Shown here: positions 8,995-20,200 of the stretch, piece by piece
Position numbering within the stretch: the first letter of the stretch is position 1
Layout: each line of letters begins with the position of its first letter
DNA from: Bacteroidota bacterium
GTDB taxonomy: Bacteria > Bacteroidota > Ignavibacteria > Ignavibacteriales > Melioribacteraceae
DNA: 64,000 nucleotides
Assembly: GCA_018818065.1 (NCBI GenBank)
Contig: JAHISV010000009.1
Location: forward strand, 304,867 to 368,866
Direction of reading: 5' to 3'
The notes under the pieces: generated by a model
What the model was told of the DNA's origin: nothing
Database searches by the model: none
The model's input: the letters and a program-made list of their open reading frames with translations, nothing else
Made by a program: the position numbers and the translations under genes

Positions 8995-9870
8995 TTATAA
9001 ATTCAATCTAACATGTAAACTTGGGTAAATATCCGTAAACAATCCATAAGTAGTTTTCTCAAGTGTAATTCCGGCATCAATCTTCTTATTAAATTTCGCA
9101 GATGTCCATGCGGCTTCCACCGCGCTAATAATGTGATTTACAACCATTACCAACACAGCTTTTGAGGCAGTATTATAAAAATCATTTGCCTCACCTCGTT
9201 GACCAGCATAGTAAATAAAACGCTCAGTGAGGGGGTCTTTTCGGGTATGAGTATATGTAAACGGATCATCCGGATCCTCTGTAAAATCATCCCAGCCAGG
9301 ATTAAACTGTGTATACTTCCCTATCATCTCGTAGTATTGTTGCTCCTGATACCCGGCGAGTTGATGAGAGTAATAGTTACCAACAGCATTTTCTAGCCTG
9401 TTTAACTCACCCCAGTTAACATCATCGCCATTGAAAACATTAAATTGACTTGGGTCAACTTCGGGGTTTATCCGTGTTGCGTTATTCATCGTCCATCGAG
9501 CATATGCCCTCACATCCCAATGTGCTTCCGCAAAGCTTTCAAAATAATCAGTTTGATCGTTTCCTTTACCATCATATATAATTGCTGTTGTTAAGGCTGC
9601 GGCATCAATCAGGAAAAGAATTCCCCCTTTTATATAATCTTCGTTATAAAACTGACCTGCGCCGGGAACAGCCAGAGACATTACTGCAGCCAAAATTGGC
9701 GTGCGCTTTTGCATAGCATCAATAAGCATCTTTTCATCTTCGGTTGAGGATACATTTTTACTAGCGATAAGTTGATCGATATTTAAGGAACCGGACAAAT
9801 CAATCTTATCATTATTTTGTGCAAAAAGACTCATGTTCAGAATTATCATTATTACAACTAATAATTTCAT
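8995..9870 (-). CDS. DUF5683-like small membrane protein with signal peptide
   Basis: The start at 9870 is chosen over an upstream in-frame GTG/ATG extension. An AGAGGA Shine-Dalgarno sits six bases before it, and the protein then begins with a clean signal peptide (MKLLVVIMIILNMSLFAQ). About residues 60-105 form a hydrophobic region with PGAGQFYNEDYIKGGI, the kind of motif seen in DUF5683 membrane proteins of Bacteroidota. The rest is polar, Asp/Asn/Tyr-rich and without recognised catalytic motifs. It is the last gene of the T9SS-associated run, so an envelope role is likely. Function unknown. Confidence 0.6.
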   Translation of the reverse strand: MKLLVVIMIILNMSLFAQNNDKIDLSGSLNIDQLIASKNVSSTEDEKMLIDAMQKRTPILAAVMSLAVPGAGQFYNEDYIKGGILFLIDAAALTTAIIYDGKGNDQTDYFESFAEAHWDVRAYARWTMNNATRINPEVDPSQFNVFNGDDVNWGELNRLENAVGNYYSHQLAGYQEQQYYEMIGKYTQFNPGWDDFTEDPDDPFTYTHTRKDPLTERFIYYAGQRGEANDFYNTASKAVLVMVVNHIISAVEAAWTSAKFNKKIDAGITLEKTTYGLFTDIYPSLHVRLNL

Positions 9871-9876
9871 TGTTAT

Positions 9877-9882
9877 TCCTCT
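9877..9882 (-). promoter_or_regulatory. Ribosome binding site fixing the start at 9870
   Basis: AGAGGA on the minus strand, six bases before the ATG at 9870. The longer upstream frame has no comparable site and would overlap the preceding gene. Confidence 0.6.
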
Positions 9883-9887
9883 TAATA

Positions 9888-12800
9888 TTAGAATGCAAAA
9901 TCGAAAAGGATACCACCGTAAATGCGCCATTCTTTACCGTATGTAACGTTCTCACCTCTTACTTCTCTTGTAAATTGATCAAAAGAATAAGAGGCATTAA
10001 AGAAAATACTTGTAGGGAAAAGATAGAAAGATGTCATTTTAATTCTAATCTCGGCGCCGGCTCCTTTTTTGAAATCGCTGAAGCCCGGGAATTCACCTGT
10101 CCAGGCATTTCCGAAGTCGCCATGAACTGAGAAATAAATTTTATCTATGTAAAGATTCCCAATCTGAGTATCAATATTTTTTATAAGCGGAAATCTATAA
10201 GTTAGATTCAGCCATCCAAGCTCATTACCGTTGATGGCATAAAATGGATAACTCTTCATTCCAATCAATCCGCCAAGGTAAAAATCGAAAAAGTCAGGCA
10301 CTTCCGGACCTAATACAGATGCTGCTCTGAACTGAGTTGTAAGAACATGATCCTTAAATATTGGTGTATGTTCTTTCCAGTTCAATTCAACTCTGTGGAA
10401 ATTGAAATCGTTGTACAATGGTTTCAAAAGACCATCTTCAACTTCATACTCATTATTATCGTTAAATTTATTGAACTCGTAGGAGTAAGTAAGATCAATT
10501 TCCCGTCCGGTTGGATTAATATCAGCATCCACCGAAGGCAGCAATCCTTCGTGTTCGTACTTTACCTGCAATTTTCTGCCAACAAAATATCTGTCATTGG
10601 ATGAAGGATAAAGGGTATTATTACTTTCGGGAATTATAAAACTACCAAGTAATGCCGAGTATTGACTGTAAACAAATCTCAATTCGATATTGTTGTCATC
10701 AGTTACAATTCTGTGTTTGGCCGCTAAATCAAATTCGAAAAGATCATAGGTCACATCAACTGGAACATTATAATCAATTCTTCTAGGAACATACGAGGAG
10801 TCGATTCCAAAAGGCAAATCAACAGATGCCTTCCGGCTTATGCTATATAACTCAAGTGAGAAAGTAGGTCTGAGTCCGAGTTCATAAAACAATGGGACTC
10901 TGTTTCTGTATTCTAGATTAAGAAACAGATCTCTTTCCATTCTTCTATTAAGTGAAGCACCGGCAAAAAGGCTGTATTTATTTAGGTAATCAAAAGTCAT
11001 TACATAAAAACCGAGTTTAATTTTATCCAATCCGGAACTGGAAGTAGAATAATTATCATACCTAATAAAGGGAAACACGCTAAATTTTGAGAAGAATCCG
11101 GAATACGGTTTCACTTCGTAAGGAGTAAGATCTACATCATTAAAATTTTTCAACTGGTTCAGATTATAAGCATCCGAAGCAGCGATAGGCTTGCTGGTTG
11201 CCAAAGGCGGATTACTTTTCCAAACATATTTAGATTCATCCGGAATGTTTTTTTGCTCATCGGATTTCAAAAGAAATATTTTGTAACCTTCTGCCGTGTA
11301 ACCTGCATAAACAACATCACCCTCGGCATTAACATCCGGCATAAAGGCGCCGCCAGTTACATTGGTTATTCTCTCAGATTTTTTTCCATTTAGATGAGTT
11401 CTATAAATATTAAAAATCCCTGTTTCATCGGAACAATAATATAGAGTTCCATCCGGTGAGAACACAGGCGTTCTCTCGTCGAATTCACTATTAAAAACAA
11501 ATTCGTGATCTTTTGATTCAATATTTACCCGGGCAATATCACGACCTTTGTGCATGGAGTAACCAAAATAAATATCTTTATCATCAGGAGAAAATTTTGG
11601 GTTGTAAACCTGTTCCCCATTCTCAAAAAATGTTAATTGTTGAAAATCTTTACCATCAATTTTTACGAGTCCAATATTAGTAGTACCATCTTTTTGAAAC
11701 TGGAATACTATGTTTTTCCCATCATGAGAAACCGAAGGCTGGTTTGCCCGTAATCCAAAAGTTATCCGTGTATCTTCCTTCTCATCAAGGTCATAGATAT
11801 AGAGATCATGAATCATTATCCATTTTGGATTTTCGCTGCTAAGTTTTGAATAAACGATTTGGTTTTTACCGGAAATAAAGCAAGTTGAAGAACGAACATG
11901 ATCTTCTACAGTCTCTTCTTCACCAGTTTCAATATTATGTTTGTAGAGACTGGATAAGGAGAAGTAGTCATACTCTTTGTTGGAAACATAAATGATTGAT
12001 TTTCCATCATCTGAAAAACCGGGGTAGAAGTTACCAAAACCAACATCAGCTATTTTCTTTCCCGTAACCTGATTATCAAGTACAGAAGCAGTTCTGGTTT
12101 TATAATCATCTTTTAAATACTCACTCCACTCATCATATAATTCACTTCCTTCAATACCCAAGACCTCTTTTACAGCTGCATTCATGGTAAAATTGAAAGG
12201 CGAGCCTAACTGTTTTGACAAATCTCTTATTTTATCTTCGCCATATTTCTGGCTAATATAACGTGTAAGAGCAAACCCGGAATTGTAAACAGATTCGCTG
12301 CCCAAACTTGTTTTGCTAAAAACACCCATCTCGTTCCAGCTCAACATTTTATCTTCCAGTGCATAAGAACGAAGAATCATATCACGGTGTGTGTCCCAGT
12401 CTTCATATTCAAATTCCTTTCTCATGTATTGAGCGCTACCCTCAGCAAACCAGGCCGGCACATTAATGCCTGAAATCGGGTAAGATGCAATAAAGTTAGG
12501 AAAGCCATATAAGATGTCCGGGCGTCTCTTGTCTTCGTAATTAAGGTATTGAAGATAGACAGAGGGAATAGTCGTACTAAATCTATTACCAGCCTGAATT
12601 TGCACCATATGGGTAAACTCGTGGGAGATTACATTCCTTAACCAGTGGTGTGTGCCGCGTAAATCAAAATCAAGTGCGGAGGACCATATTTCAATTTTGT
12701 TATTGAAAAAATAAGTAGCACCATTTGAATAGTCGTCAATGTCTTTAATAACATAATGAACTTTGTCTGGTTCATACTGGTAGAGATCTGTTATGGGATC

Positions 12801-12995
12801 CCAGACTTCTTCGGCTATCCTGGCAACAACATTGGCAGTTCTTTCAGCACCTTCGTGGAAATGAACATAGATGTGTTCACGTTCAATAGTATACCATTCG
12901 TAATCCGGATCATAACGATCAATTTGTGCAAATGATGTTACCGTAAAAAACAAGGTCAGAATAAACCCGCGAGTAATATTAAATTTCATATTCAT
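9888..12995 (-). CDS. HExxH metallopeptidase / beta-propeller / outer-membrane barrel fusion protein
   Basis: A 1035-residue secreted protein with three parts. First, a signal peptide (1-23) and a gluzincin-like zinc peptidase module: HEFTH at 125-129 and a downstream third-ligand candidate E185 in PAWFAEGSAQY. Second, TolB/PD40-type propeller blades (about 310-600) with repeats such as SFSPDD, FSPDGTLYY and PSVSHDGKNIVFQ. Third, a C-terminal region (about 640-1035) of alternating amphipathic strands ending in GGILFDFAF, resembling the Omp85/bacterial surface antigen barrel. The aromatic C-terminus suits outer-membrane insertion, so the peptidase may be membrane-tethered. It lies 12 bases downstream of a T9SS-exported protein. 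Zinc ligands look intact; substrate unknown. Confidence 0.75.
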   Translation of the reverse strand: MNMKFNITRGFILTLFFTVTSFAQIDRYDPDYEWYTIEREHIYVHFHEGAERTANVVARIAEEVWDPITDLYQYEPDKVHYVIKDIDDYSNGATYFFNNKIEIWSSALDFDLRGTHHWLRNVISHEFTHMVQIQAGNRFSTTIPSVYLQYLNYEDKRRPDILYGFPNFIASYPISGINVPAWFAEGSAQYMRKEFEYEDWDTHRDMILRSYALEDKMLSWNEMGVFSKTSLGSESVYNSGFALTRYISQKYGEDKIRDLSKQLGSPFNFTMNAAVKEVLGIEGSELYDEWSEYLKDDYKTRTASVLDNQVTGKKIADVGFGNFYPGFSDDGKSIIYVSNKEYDYFSLSSLYKHNIETGEEETVEDHVRSSTCFISGKNQIVYSKLSSENPKWIMIHDLYIYDLDEKEDTRITFGLRANQPSVSHDGKNIVFQFQKDGTTNIGLVKIDGKDFQQLTFFENGEQVYNPKFSPDDKDIYFGYSMHKGRDIARVNIESKDHEFVFNSEFDERTPVFSPDGTLYYCSDETGIFNIYRTHLNGKKSERITNVTGGAFMPDVNAEGDVVYAGYTAEGYKIFLLKSDEQKNIPDESKYVWKSNPPLATSKPIAASDAYNLNQLKNFNDVDLTPYEVKPYSGFFSKFSVFPFIRYDNYSTSSSGLDKIKLGFYVMTFDYLNKYSLFAGASLNRRMERDLFLNLEYRNRVPLFYELGLRPTFSLELYSISRKASVDLPFGIDSSYVPRRIDYNVPVDVTYDLFEFDLAAKHRIVTDDNNIELRFVYSQYSALLGSFIIPESNNTLYPSSNDRYFVGRKLQVKYEHEGLLPSVDADINPTGREIDLTYSYEFNKFNDNNEYEVEDGLLKPLYNDFNFHRVELNWKEHTPIFKDHVLTTQFRAASVLGPEVPDFFDFYLGGLIGMKSYPFYAINGNELGWLNLTYRFPLIKNIDTQIGNLYIDKIYFSVHGDFGNAWTGEFPGFSDFKKGAGAEIRIKMTSFYLFPTSIFFNASYSFDQFTREVRGENVTYGKEWRIYGGILFDFAF

Positions 12996-13007
12996 AAATT
13001 CTTTTAT

Positions 13008-16000
13008 CTACTTGATAACTGCAATTTTAATTAAACTACTTTCAGTTTTACCGGAAACACCATTTACCTCAAGGGAAGCGAAATATATTCCGCTCTGATA
13101 ACTTTCAACATTAAGGGTAGATTCATTATTAAAGCCGCCAATTGCTGCCGTTGAAATTTCCTCCACTAAATCGCCTGCCATATCAAATATTCTGATGGTA
13201 ACCTGAGCATCTTCAGTAACTTTATACCGTATATGAGTTGTTGATTCATAAACCGGGTTTGGCCAGTTATACGAATCGACAAGCAATTTTGCATCTGTAG
13301 AAGTTGAATGGTCTTCAGCTTGATGAACAAAAGAGGTGTTTTGAGGATTACCATAGAGTGAAGACCATTTTGTTTCTCGATAAGGTCCCAAATCCCAGAC
13401 ATAAAAATCATTTTCAGTATTTATAACCGCAAGTAACAGTTTGTCATCATCTGCAACTTGAGGATTGATATCATATCGACATAAAACAGGTTGAATTGAG
13501 GGCGCTGCACCAGTTGTAATTGGAGAATCAAAAAAGGATTGCAATGGATTGCTGCCCCAAACATTAATACGTCCATCCTCGGTAAAAGTTATGATATTAT
13601 CGGTAAGTGCCTCTTTATATACCAGCGGTTGAAAAGTATAATGACGAGAATGATTATCCTGTCCCGGATAATTATCTATCAATCCACCAATGGGGCTTAT
13701 GGCATATAATGAAAATTCCTTCGAATAAAGAAACGAATTTTCACCTGAATCGCTCACATTACCTAAGCTGAATAATCCCGCCTCTCTGGTATATTCAGTT
13801 TCAAATGGGATGAACAATGACTGATTACGAACTGAAAAAACTTCACTGTTTTCGATACCAACATAGAGAATGGAATTGCTGTTTTTGTCTTCCGTCGAAA
13901 CTAACTGAACAATTCTATTTGAAAACTGCATAGCAGTTCCATCACTACCATGTAGATGTCTATCAGCTGTCGTCCAAAAGTAATCACCAAAGGCGAGTGA
14001 AATTAATTCGACAGCATTATCTGATGTAGTATTAGTCAGTTCTGATGAAAGAGTAAAACTTTTGGAAACTATTTCCGAAAGAGCAAAGGAGTCAACAATT
14101 CCATTTTCAAAACCGAGATAAATTATTACTCCACTTTCAGAATTTCCGGCAACTATCGGTGCAGTAATTTCTTTTGGGAACTGAACGTCTGCAACAGTTA
14201 CATTTCCATTATCTAGAATTAGAAGATTAATCCTGTTTCCAAAGTTACCCAGAACATACTCAATTTCATTCTCAGTAGTAACACATGGTTGATTCTTTGA
14301 GAACGCACCAATAGTATAGAAAGAATTGCCATCCAGGTTAGTGACCCTTAATGAACCATTTTCGTCAACAAGGTAAAAATACTTTTCAGATGAAATAAGT
14401 GAAGAAGTTAAAAACTTAGTGCTAAAATCGCCCAAATTATATTTTGTCAATCTTGTAACTTCATCAGAATCAAATTTGACTCTAAAACTCATCCTGGTTG
14501 AAATGTCAGAAAAATCTTCAATAGTGATGTTACTCCTGCCGCCAAGATTTGAAAGTGTGGAAGGGTTCGTGTTAAATGAGAATTTATTCTCATAAAGTTC
14601 TGCTTCATTTGAAGCATACCAAAAATCATCAGCGGTACCTTCACCAACTAATAAATCGCCGAAAATTGTCTGGAAAATTTCACCTATATCCTGAACACCG
14701 TCCGCTTCTTCTACGTCAACACCCATTTGGGTTTTATCATTATTAATGGAATTGGAAGCACTATTTGCCCAGATTACATTTTCATCAATATGCCAGATTA
14801 TAATTCCATCACCCGGAAGAGACGCGTCATATTCATCAACATCAATAAGTACTCCGTCAACCTCATCATTACTGATTGAATAGGATCCATCAGTATTAGG
14901 CAAGACTGTCTTTTCAAAAACCTGACCACCAACCTTATACTTGAGAATAATATTATCCTTCATTGCATCAACGGCTCTGTTTTCGATAAGGTAATACTCT
15001 GTTGAACTAATCGGTACCTTAAGAATGGTAGTATCTGTTAAGGCGGCAATTTGCGGAACAGTTAATGTAACTATATGATCACCACTATCAATTGTTTGAT
15101 AATCAGCCCATCCCATTTGGATTTTTTCCCATGCCGAAGGCACCGGAGGAAATAACCCCCAATTGGAGATAGCTGCCTGCGAATCCATCAGACCAAGCCG
15201 CCCTATCCTACTCCTGCCGGTTGCAGTGTCAAACAAATCAGGTAAACCCAGGTGACTTGCGATGTTCGTAACGATAACACCATTAATAGTCAATTCCTGC
15301 AAAATTTTATCGCCTGTAATCAGGTCATATTCCCGTGATTCGGTTTCAGGTAAAATAATAGTATTTGTAATTCCAACAGTTCCGCCTTCAACCGGAAAAC
15401 CAGCAAAAGTCTCTCCAAAAATATCTTTGAAGGTTTTTTCACCAAGGTAGAGTGAAGGCAGGTTCCTATCTAAGTTAAGCCTCCCATCATCCAGACTGTT
15501 GCTTACGCCGGCATGGAATAGAATAAATAAATCGTAGTCCCCAAAATTAACTTCAGGAAACTGTTGGTCTGCTATTTGCCAGCTTTGCTGAGCAAGATTT
15601 GCAAGAGGGAGAAAACTTTCAGAGTCATATGAAGGCCAATAATCTCTCATAAAACCGTTAACTGTAACAACCTCAGGAAGCACAAAATATTCTACATTTA
15701 ATTTCCCACCAGAAACCTTCTGATAATAGTTTTTAGCAAACTCCAGATGGTCTGAAAAGTAGCTGCTATTATGCGGTAGGGGATCAAGAATAGTATCGCC
15801 ATAAGCCTGAGTATATATACTCCCAAATTTACCATTGCCTATTGTGGCATCATAATTATCCTCCTGAAACTCAACCATAACAGCAAGGATATTAAGCGTG
15901 TCGGAGGATGTAATACTTTGATACGATTCGTTTGCCCCAAAACCGACAAAAGATTGGGCAGCAAGGCTGCCCAATCCAAATAAAATTATCTGTAATAGAA

Positions 16001-16016
16001 TACTTTTTAATTTCAT
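13008..16016 (-). CDS. M6-like secreted protein with degenerate zinc site and T9SS sorting domain
   Basis: A 1002-residue protein with an N-terminal signal peptide (about 1-20). Residues of about 40-420 look like an M6 (immune inhibitor A-like) peptidase scaffold: an early ILAVMVEFQ strand, DYDLFILFHAG, then SHLGLPDLFDT. In active M6 enzymes the last motif is preceded by HExxH. Here the corresponding positions are T250, N251 and S254, so both zinc histidines and the catalytic Glu are missing. A beta-propeller-like middle follows. The C-terminus (about 910-1002) has YNWPNPVYESTTHIRYK and a terminal IKIAVIK, a T9SS type A sorting domain. It lies three bases after porV. Probably a surface binding or structural protein rather than a protease. 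Confidence 0.72.
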   Translation of the reverse strand: MKLKSILLQIILFGLGSLAAQSFVGFGANESYQSITSSDTLNILAVMVEFQEDNYDATIGNGKFGSIYTQAYGDTILDPLPHNSSYFSDHLEFAKNYYQKVSGGKLNVEYFVLPEVVTVNGFMRDYWPSYDSESFLPLANLAQQSWQIADQQFPEVNFGDYDLFILFHAGVSNSLDDGRLNLDRNLPSLYLGEKTFKDIFGETFAGFPVEGGTVGITNTIILPETESREYDLITGDKILQELTINGVIVTNIASHLGLPDLFDTATGRSRIGRLGLMDSQAAISNWGLFPPVPSAWEKIQMGWADYQTIDSGDHIVTLTVPQIAALTDTTILKVPISSTEYYLIENRAVDAMKDNIILKYKVGGQVFEKTVLPNTDGSYSISNDEVDGVLIDVDEYDASLPGDGIIIWHIDENVIWANSASNSINNDKTQMGVDVEEADGVQDIGEIFQTIFGDLLVGEGTADDFWYASNEAELYENKFSFNTNPSTLSNLGGRSNITIEDFSDISTRMSFRVKFDSDEVTRLTKYNLGDFSTKFLTSSLISSEKYFYLVDENGSLRVTNLDGNSFYTIGAFSKNQPCVTTENEIEYVLGNFGNRINLLILDNGNVTVADVQFPKEITAPIVAGNSESGVIIYLGFENGIVDSFALSEIVSKSFTLSSELTNTTSDNAVELISLAFGDYFWTTADRHLHGSDGTAMQFSNRIVQLVSTEDKNSNSILYVGIENSEVFSVRNQSLFIPFETEYTREAGLFSLGNVSDSGENSFLYSKEFSLYAISPIGGLIDNYPGQDNHSRHYTFQPLVYKEALTDNIITFTEDGRINVWGSNPLQSFFDSPITTGAAPSIQPVLCRYDINPQVADDDKLLLAVINTENDFYVWDLGPYRETKWSSLYGNPQNTSFVHQAEDHSTSTDAKLLVDSYNWPNPVYESTTHIRYKVTEDAQVTIRIFDMAGDLVEEISTAAIGGFNNESTLNVESYQSGIYFASLEVNGVSGKTESSLIKIAVIK

Positions 16017-16019
16017 AGT

Positions 16020-17192
16020 TTATATTCCGCGTGGAAATCCTCGTGAACTCATGGGGGAGCCTCCCCAACCAATTAACAATGTAAATCTCAACGTATCAGA
16101 TAATGGATGGTTCTCTCCACCTTCAAACAAATCAGTAGTTATATAACTAAAATCAAAACCATACATGTCATAACGAATACCAGCACCAAATGTCATAAAC
16201 TTTCTGTTACCGAATGATGGATCTTCGTAGAAGAAACCGGTTCTTATAGCAAACATAAATTTATCATGTTCCATATTTCCATACCAGTATTCTAGTCCCA
16301 TAGAAGTAACAATATCCCTAAGCTCTTCACTAATAGGGTCATCTGCCCAGGCAGTGATTAATGCTTCATAAAATTCCGCACGATCGCCTGAATTGGTTGA
16401 ATCAGCTTTATCAACCAATAATTTGCTAAAATCACAAGTATAGGTTAACGAGTTATAGTCATCTTCAAAAAGTCTTGCTGCAATACCCAGCCTGAAGTTT
16501 GTTGGAATTGGATCTGCCTGTGCCTGGTCAATATAATATATTTTTGGACCGATGTTACTAAGGTTCATACCAATACTTAACTGATTACCAATATCGCCTA
16601 ATAAAGGCAAGTATAAATGTTCAGGTCTCCACATACCGGCAACATCAAAACTAACTGAAGTTGCAGTACCGGATCCTTCTTCCTGCCCGACTTTCTGATC
16701 AGAAAGTCGACTATGAATCAGCCTGAAGTTAAAACCGATACCCCAGTCAGAGTGAAGTTTTGTGGCATAACCCACGGTTAAAGCGGCATCAAACGATCTG
16801 AATGTTCCAAGAGGTGTAGGATCAATTTCACCGGTTTTTACAAATTCACCAAAATTCATATAAGTAATACTGGAAGTTATACTACCACCCAAATCATCTA
16901 TGTACTGTCTGTAGGTTAAAAAGTCGTAGAATAAATCCAAATTAAACTGTGGGAGCCAGTTACTATGTGTAATACTTACTTCCGAACCGGTTAGAAAGGC
17001 AATACCGGCAGGATTCCAAAAAATTGCCGCAGAATTATCCGCAAGACCACTTCCGGATTCACCAATACCGCCTGCACGGGAATCTGGTGCTAATAATAAG
17101 AATGGAACCGCGGCTTCGCCTTGCGCATATACTCTGTTACTCATTCCTAAAAATGCTAAACAAATGAGTGCTAATATCATTAGTCGCTTCAT
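16020..17192 (-). CDS. porV: PorV-family outer-membrane protein (T9SS)
   Basis: A 390-residue protein with a signal peptide and a beta-barrel-like body. The N-terminal segment ends with PFLLLAPDSRAGGIGESG and DNSAAIFWNPAGIAFL, the FadL-like signature of the PorV/PorQ family. In characterised Bacteroidota, PorV is the outer-membrane shuttle that brings T9SS cargo to the PorU sortase. The gene lies just downstream of porU, separated by 47 bases, with a strong GGAGGT Shine-Dalgarno eight bases before the ATG. A second family member lies at 56421-57449. Neighbourhood favours this copy as the core PorV. Confidence 0.85.
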   Translation of the reverse strand: MKRLMILALICLAFLGMSNRVYAQGEAAVPFLLLAPDSRAGGIGESGSGLADNSAAIFWNPAGIAFLTGSEVSITHSNWLPQFNLDLFYDFLTYRQYIDDLGGSITSSITYMNFGEFVKTGEIDPTPLGTFRSFDAALTVGYATKLHSDWGIGFNFRLIHSRLSDQKVGQEEGSGTATSVSFDVAGMWRPEHLYLPLLGDIGNQLSIGMNLSNIGPKIYYIDQAQADPIPTNFRLGIAARLFEDDYNSLTYTCDFSKLLVDKADSTNSGDRAEFYEALITAWADDPISEELRDIVTSMGLEYWYGNMEHDKFMFAIRTGFFYEDPSFGNRKFMTFGAGIRYDMYGFDFSYITTDLFEGGENHPLSDTLRFTLLIGWGGSPMSSRGFPRGI

Positions 17193-17239
17193 TTTATAAT
17201 ACCTCCAATAATGTTTTTTTTCATAATTAAATTTTTTCT

Positions 17240-20200
17240 CTACCTAATAATAGCCAATTTCCCAAGGACATTCTTACTATACTCGCCGTCAACCGTCTCT
17301 ACATTTACTTTGTAAAGATAAGTTCCATTAGCCAGCATATTCCCATCCTCATCTCTCCCATCCCAGGATAATCTTACGAATTTTTCAAATACGTTAAATT
17401 CTTCAATTTCCCTCACCATTCTACCTGCTATGGTATAAACTCTTATCATAACATTCAAGGCAGAAGCTAGGTTGTGCTGGAAGGTAAATGTTGTGTTTCC
17501 GCTGAAAGGATTGGGATAATTAACAACGTTTTCGACAGCTAATCCGTCCGCGTTTGTAACTGAAAAGAAGGATTCCCCAATTGATTGATTATTGAAAACA
17601 TCCCAGGCTTTTATTTTAAGATTGTACTCACCTGCTTCCAGATTAGTAAATCTGTACTCAACTTTACCTGCTTTACCGCCTGTGTTCACATCACCAATAA
17701 AATAGTTTGAAAAATCTATTGGATGTTCGTCATCATTATTCAAAATACCTTCCAGGCGATGCCCGACACCTGTGCCGGTGGTATTTAGCCCTGTTTCATC
17801 ACTTAATGTCACCAGAAGATTAAAATCCGGGTTTACTACGTAAGCATTGTCAAACTCATAATCGTCATAAAATATTTCAATCTCAGGACCGGCTCCGTCA
17901 TTCTCAATATTTTCATTCGTTCCACCCACAATTACATTTCTCGTAAATCCGAGTCCATCGATGTTTTCATTATAGATATAAACCAGCACTCTTCCCTTTT
18001 CATCAGCATAGGAAATATCTTTTGGAACAACAAAGCTAATTTCATATTTGCCAGATTCAATAGTTGCTCGCCCCTTAAATATAATACCGCCATGCACATC
18101 CATTTGATAATTCATTTCAGGAAGTTGTATTACATTGTCAGAATCAAAAACCGTGATTATCGCTTCGCCATTAAAACCTGTTTCACTACCATTTTCGTTC
18201 AGCACCCGCCCTTTAATCTCGACTTGACTTAAGGCTTTAATCTGGACTGATTGAGCTAATGATTGTGAATTGATGGAATCAATGGTTGCCTCATACCGGG
18301 GAACGTTCAATCTTAATGTCGGGTCACCAAAGAGATGAAATTTTTCATCATTGTCACCCGTTCTTGTTTGTTTTGTAAGGAAGAACGCATCACCAACACA
18401 ATAGTTTGGATTTGATGGATTGTCAAATAAATTCCTGTAAAATGTCTCATTCAGTGCGGCATTAAGGCTGGAGTATACTGGTCGGACAGCAGTTAATGCA
18501 CCAATTGAGCCATGCTCCATTAACATCATTATCTCGGCGGCACTCTGCGCTTCAACCTGATCATACTTACCATAATCGCAAGTAGCTGCCGTAAGAAAGA
18601 AATACTTTTCATTTTGAAGTTGTGGAATACTCGCGTCAGTTGTAAAAACTTCCTCATGAGCCCATTTTTCAGGGTTACCGTGACCAATAAAATTTAACAT
18701 CAAGGTTCCCTGATTTACCGCATTAACTATTGCCCTGTTTACGTCCGGCTTCCTGCGTCCAGCACCGGAAATAACCGTTGGGTAGGCGGCAAGATAAATC
18801 TTATCTTCAATAAAATAACCGGGAATAATATTGTTAGCCAACCGTTCCGATTGAGATGTATGAGTACTTCCATCATCCCCCTGAGTAGTTGGTCCATCAT
18901 CAGCAACAAGAGTTATAACATTTTTCCATAAACTTCTGTCGGTATCTTGTTCATACAGACGAATTTTATTCAGTATGGTTTCCGCATCATCTACAGTTTT
19001 AATGTTTAACCGCCCAATGGCGAGATCAGATTTTAGGTCATCACCGGAAATCCGAACGTAATAATCATCAGAGGGAAAACTATTAATTTCATGCAGAGAT
19101 TGAATGGTTTGATAAGTAGGTATGAAATTCTCATCCAATCCTTGAGCATTGTAATAATCATAATTTCCATCCCCGAAAAGTGAGACATAGAAGGGAGTGG
19201 TATTCCAATTTTCGTAAGCAAATTGCAAAAAATTTCTAATAGCTGCTGGATCCAGGGAACCGCCAGAAAATTCATTATAAATATCATTAACATCAATAAC
19301 TTTTGCACTCACACTATTGTACTGACTGGTACTCCTATATGTCTTAAATTCATTAGCTAATTCAATAAAATCAGGATGAGTAATTATAATAAATTCCGCC
19401 CCTGCCAGATCACCTCTCAAATTTGAATTTGAAACCTGAACAAAATTTGAAGGTGCCAGATAGGCCGTTGGAGCAACCCCATAATATTTACTAAGGGAAG
19501 AACTTGTCTCATTAGCCTGAAAAGTAAAATTTCCACCACTAATTGAAGCGTTAGAAACCAGGCTTACGTTGGCATAATCAGAGATATCAAAAACCATTAT
19601 TGAGCTGTTGGTAAAATTGTTAAGCTCATATTTTATAAGCCCGTTCACACCATTAGAAAAGAACAACAGAGAATCCTGTATGGCTCTTAACTCTTTGGAA
19701 TATTCAATATCCATAAAATCAATAAAGACTTCATCAGACTGACCGGAAATTGCTGCCCGTACCTTAAGGTTACTTCTACCCTCAATCAGAGTACCGGAAA
19801 ATGAAGCAACCCCTCTGTGTTCAATCGCTATTGTATATGTGCCATAAACTCTTGATAAGTTACGATTGTAGATTTCTGTTCCAGTTTCCGATATAGTCAA
19901 GGGTATATTAGAGCTTCCTTTATTTGCAAACCGGAAAGAATAGTTAATTGTGCTTCCTGCAACTCTTCCATCAAGTTTAGTAAGGTAAGTCTTTTCGGGT
20001 GAAGTAGGTGTAAATTTATCACCAAACATGTCACGCCCTGTTTCACCAATATTTATTATATCCTTATCAATAAATCTGTAAGCTAAACTTGTATTTTGAA
20101 CCACATCTGCCGTTCCTGAAACAGAATTTTTACCAGCCATTCTATTACCGACTGAACCGCCGGAAGTTATCCAAAAATAATTGTGTTTCGAGAACTGATT

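Noticed and set aside
9871..9930. N-terminal 20-codon extension of the DUF5683-like protein
   Set aside because: It overlaps the upstream gene and would put a charged segment before a clean signal peptide that has its own Shine-Dalgarno.
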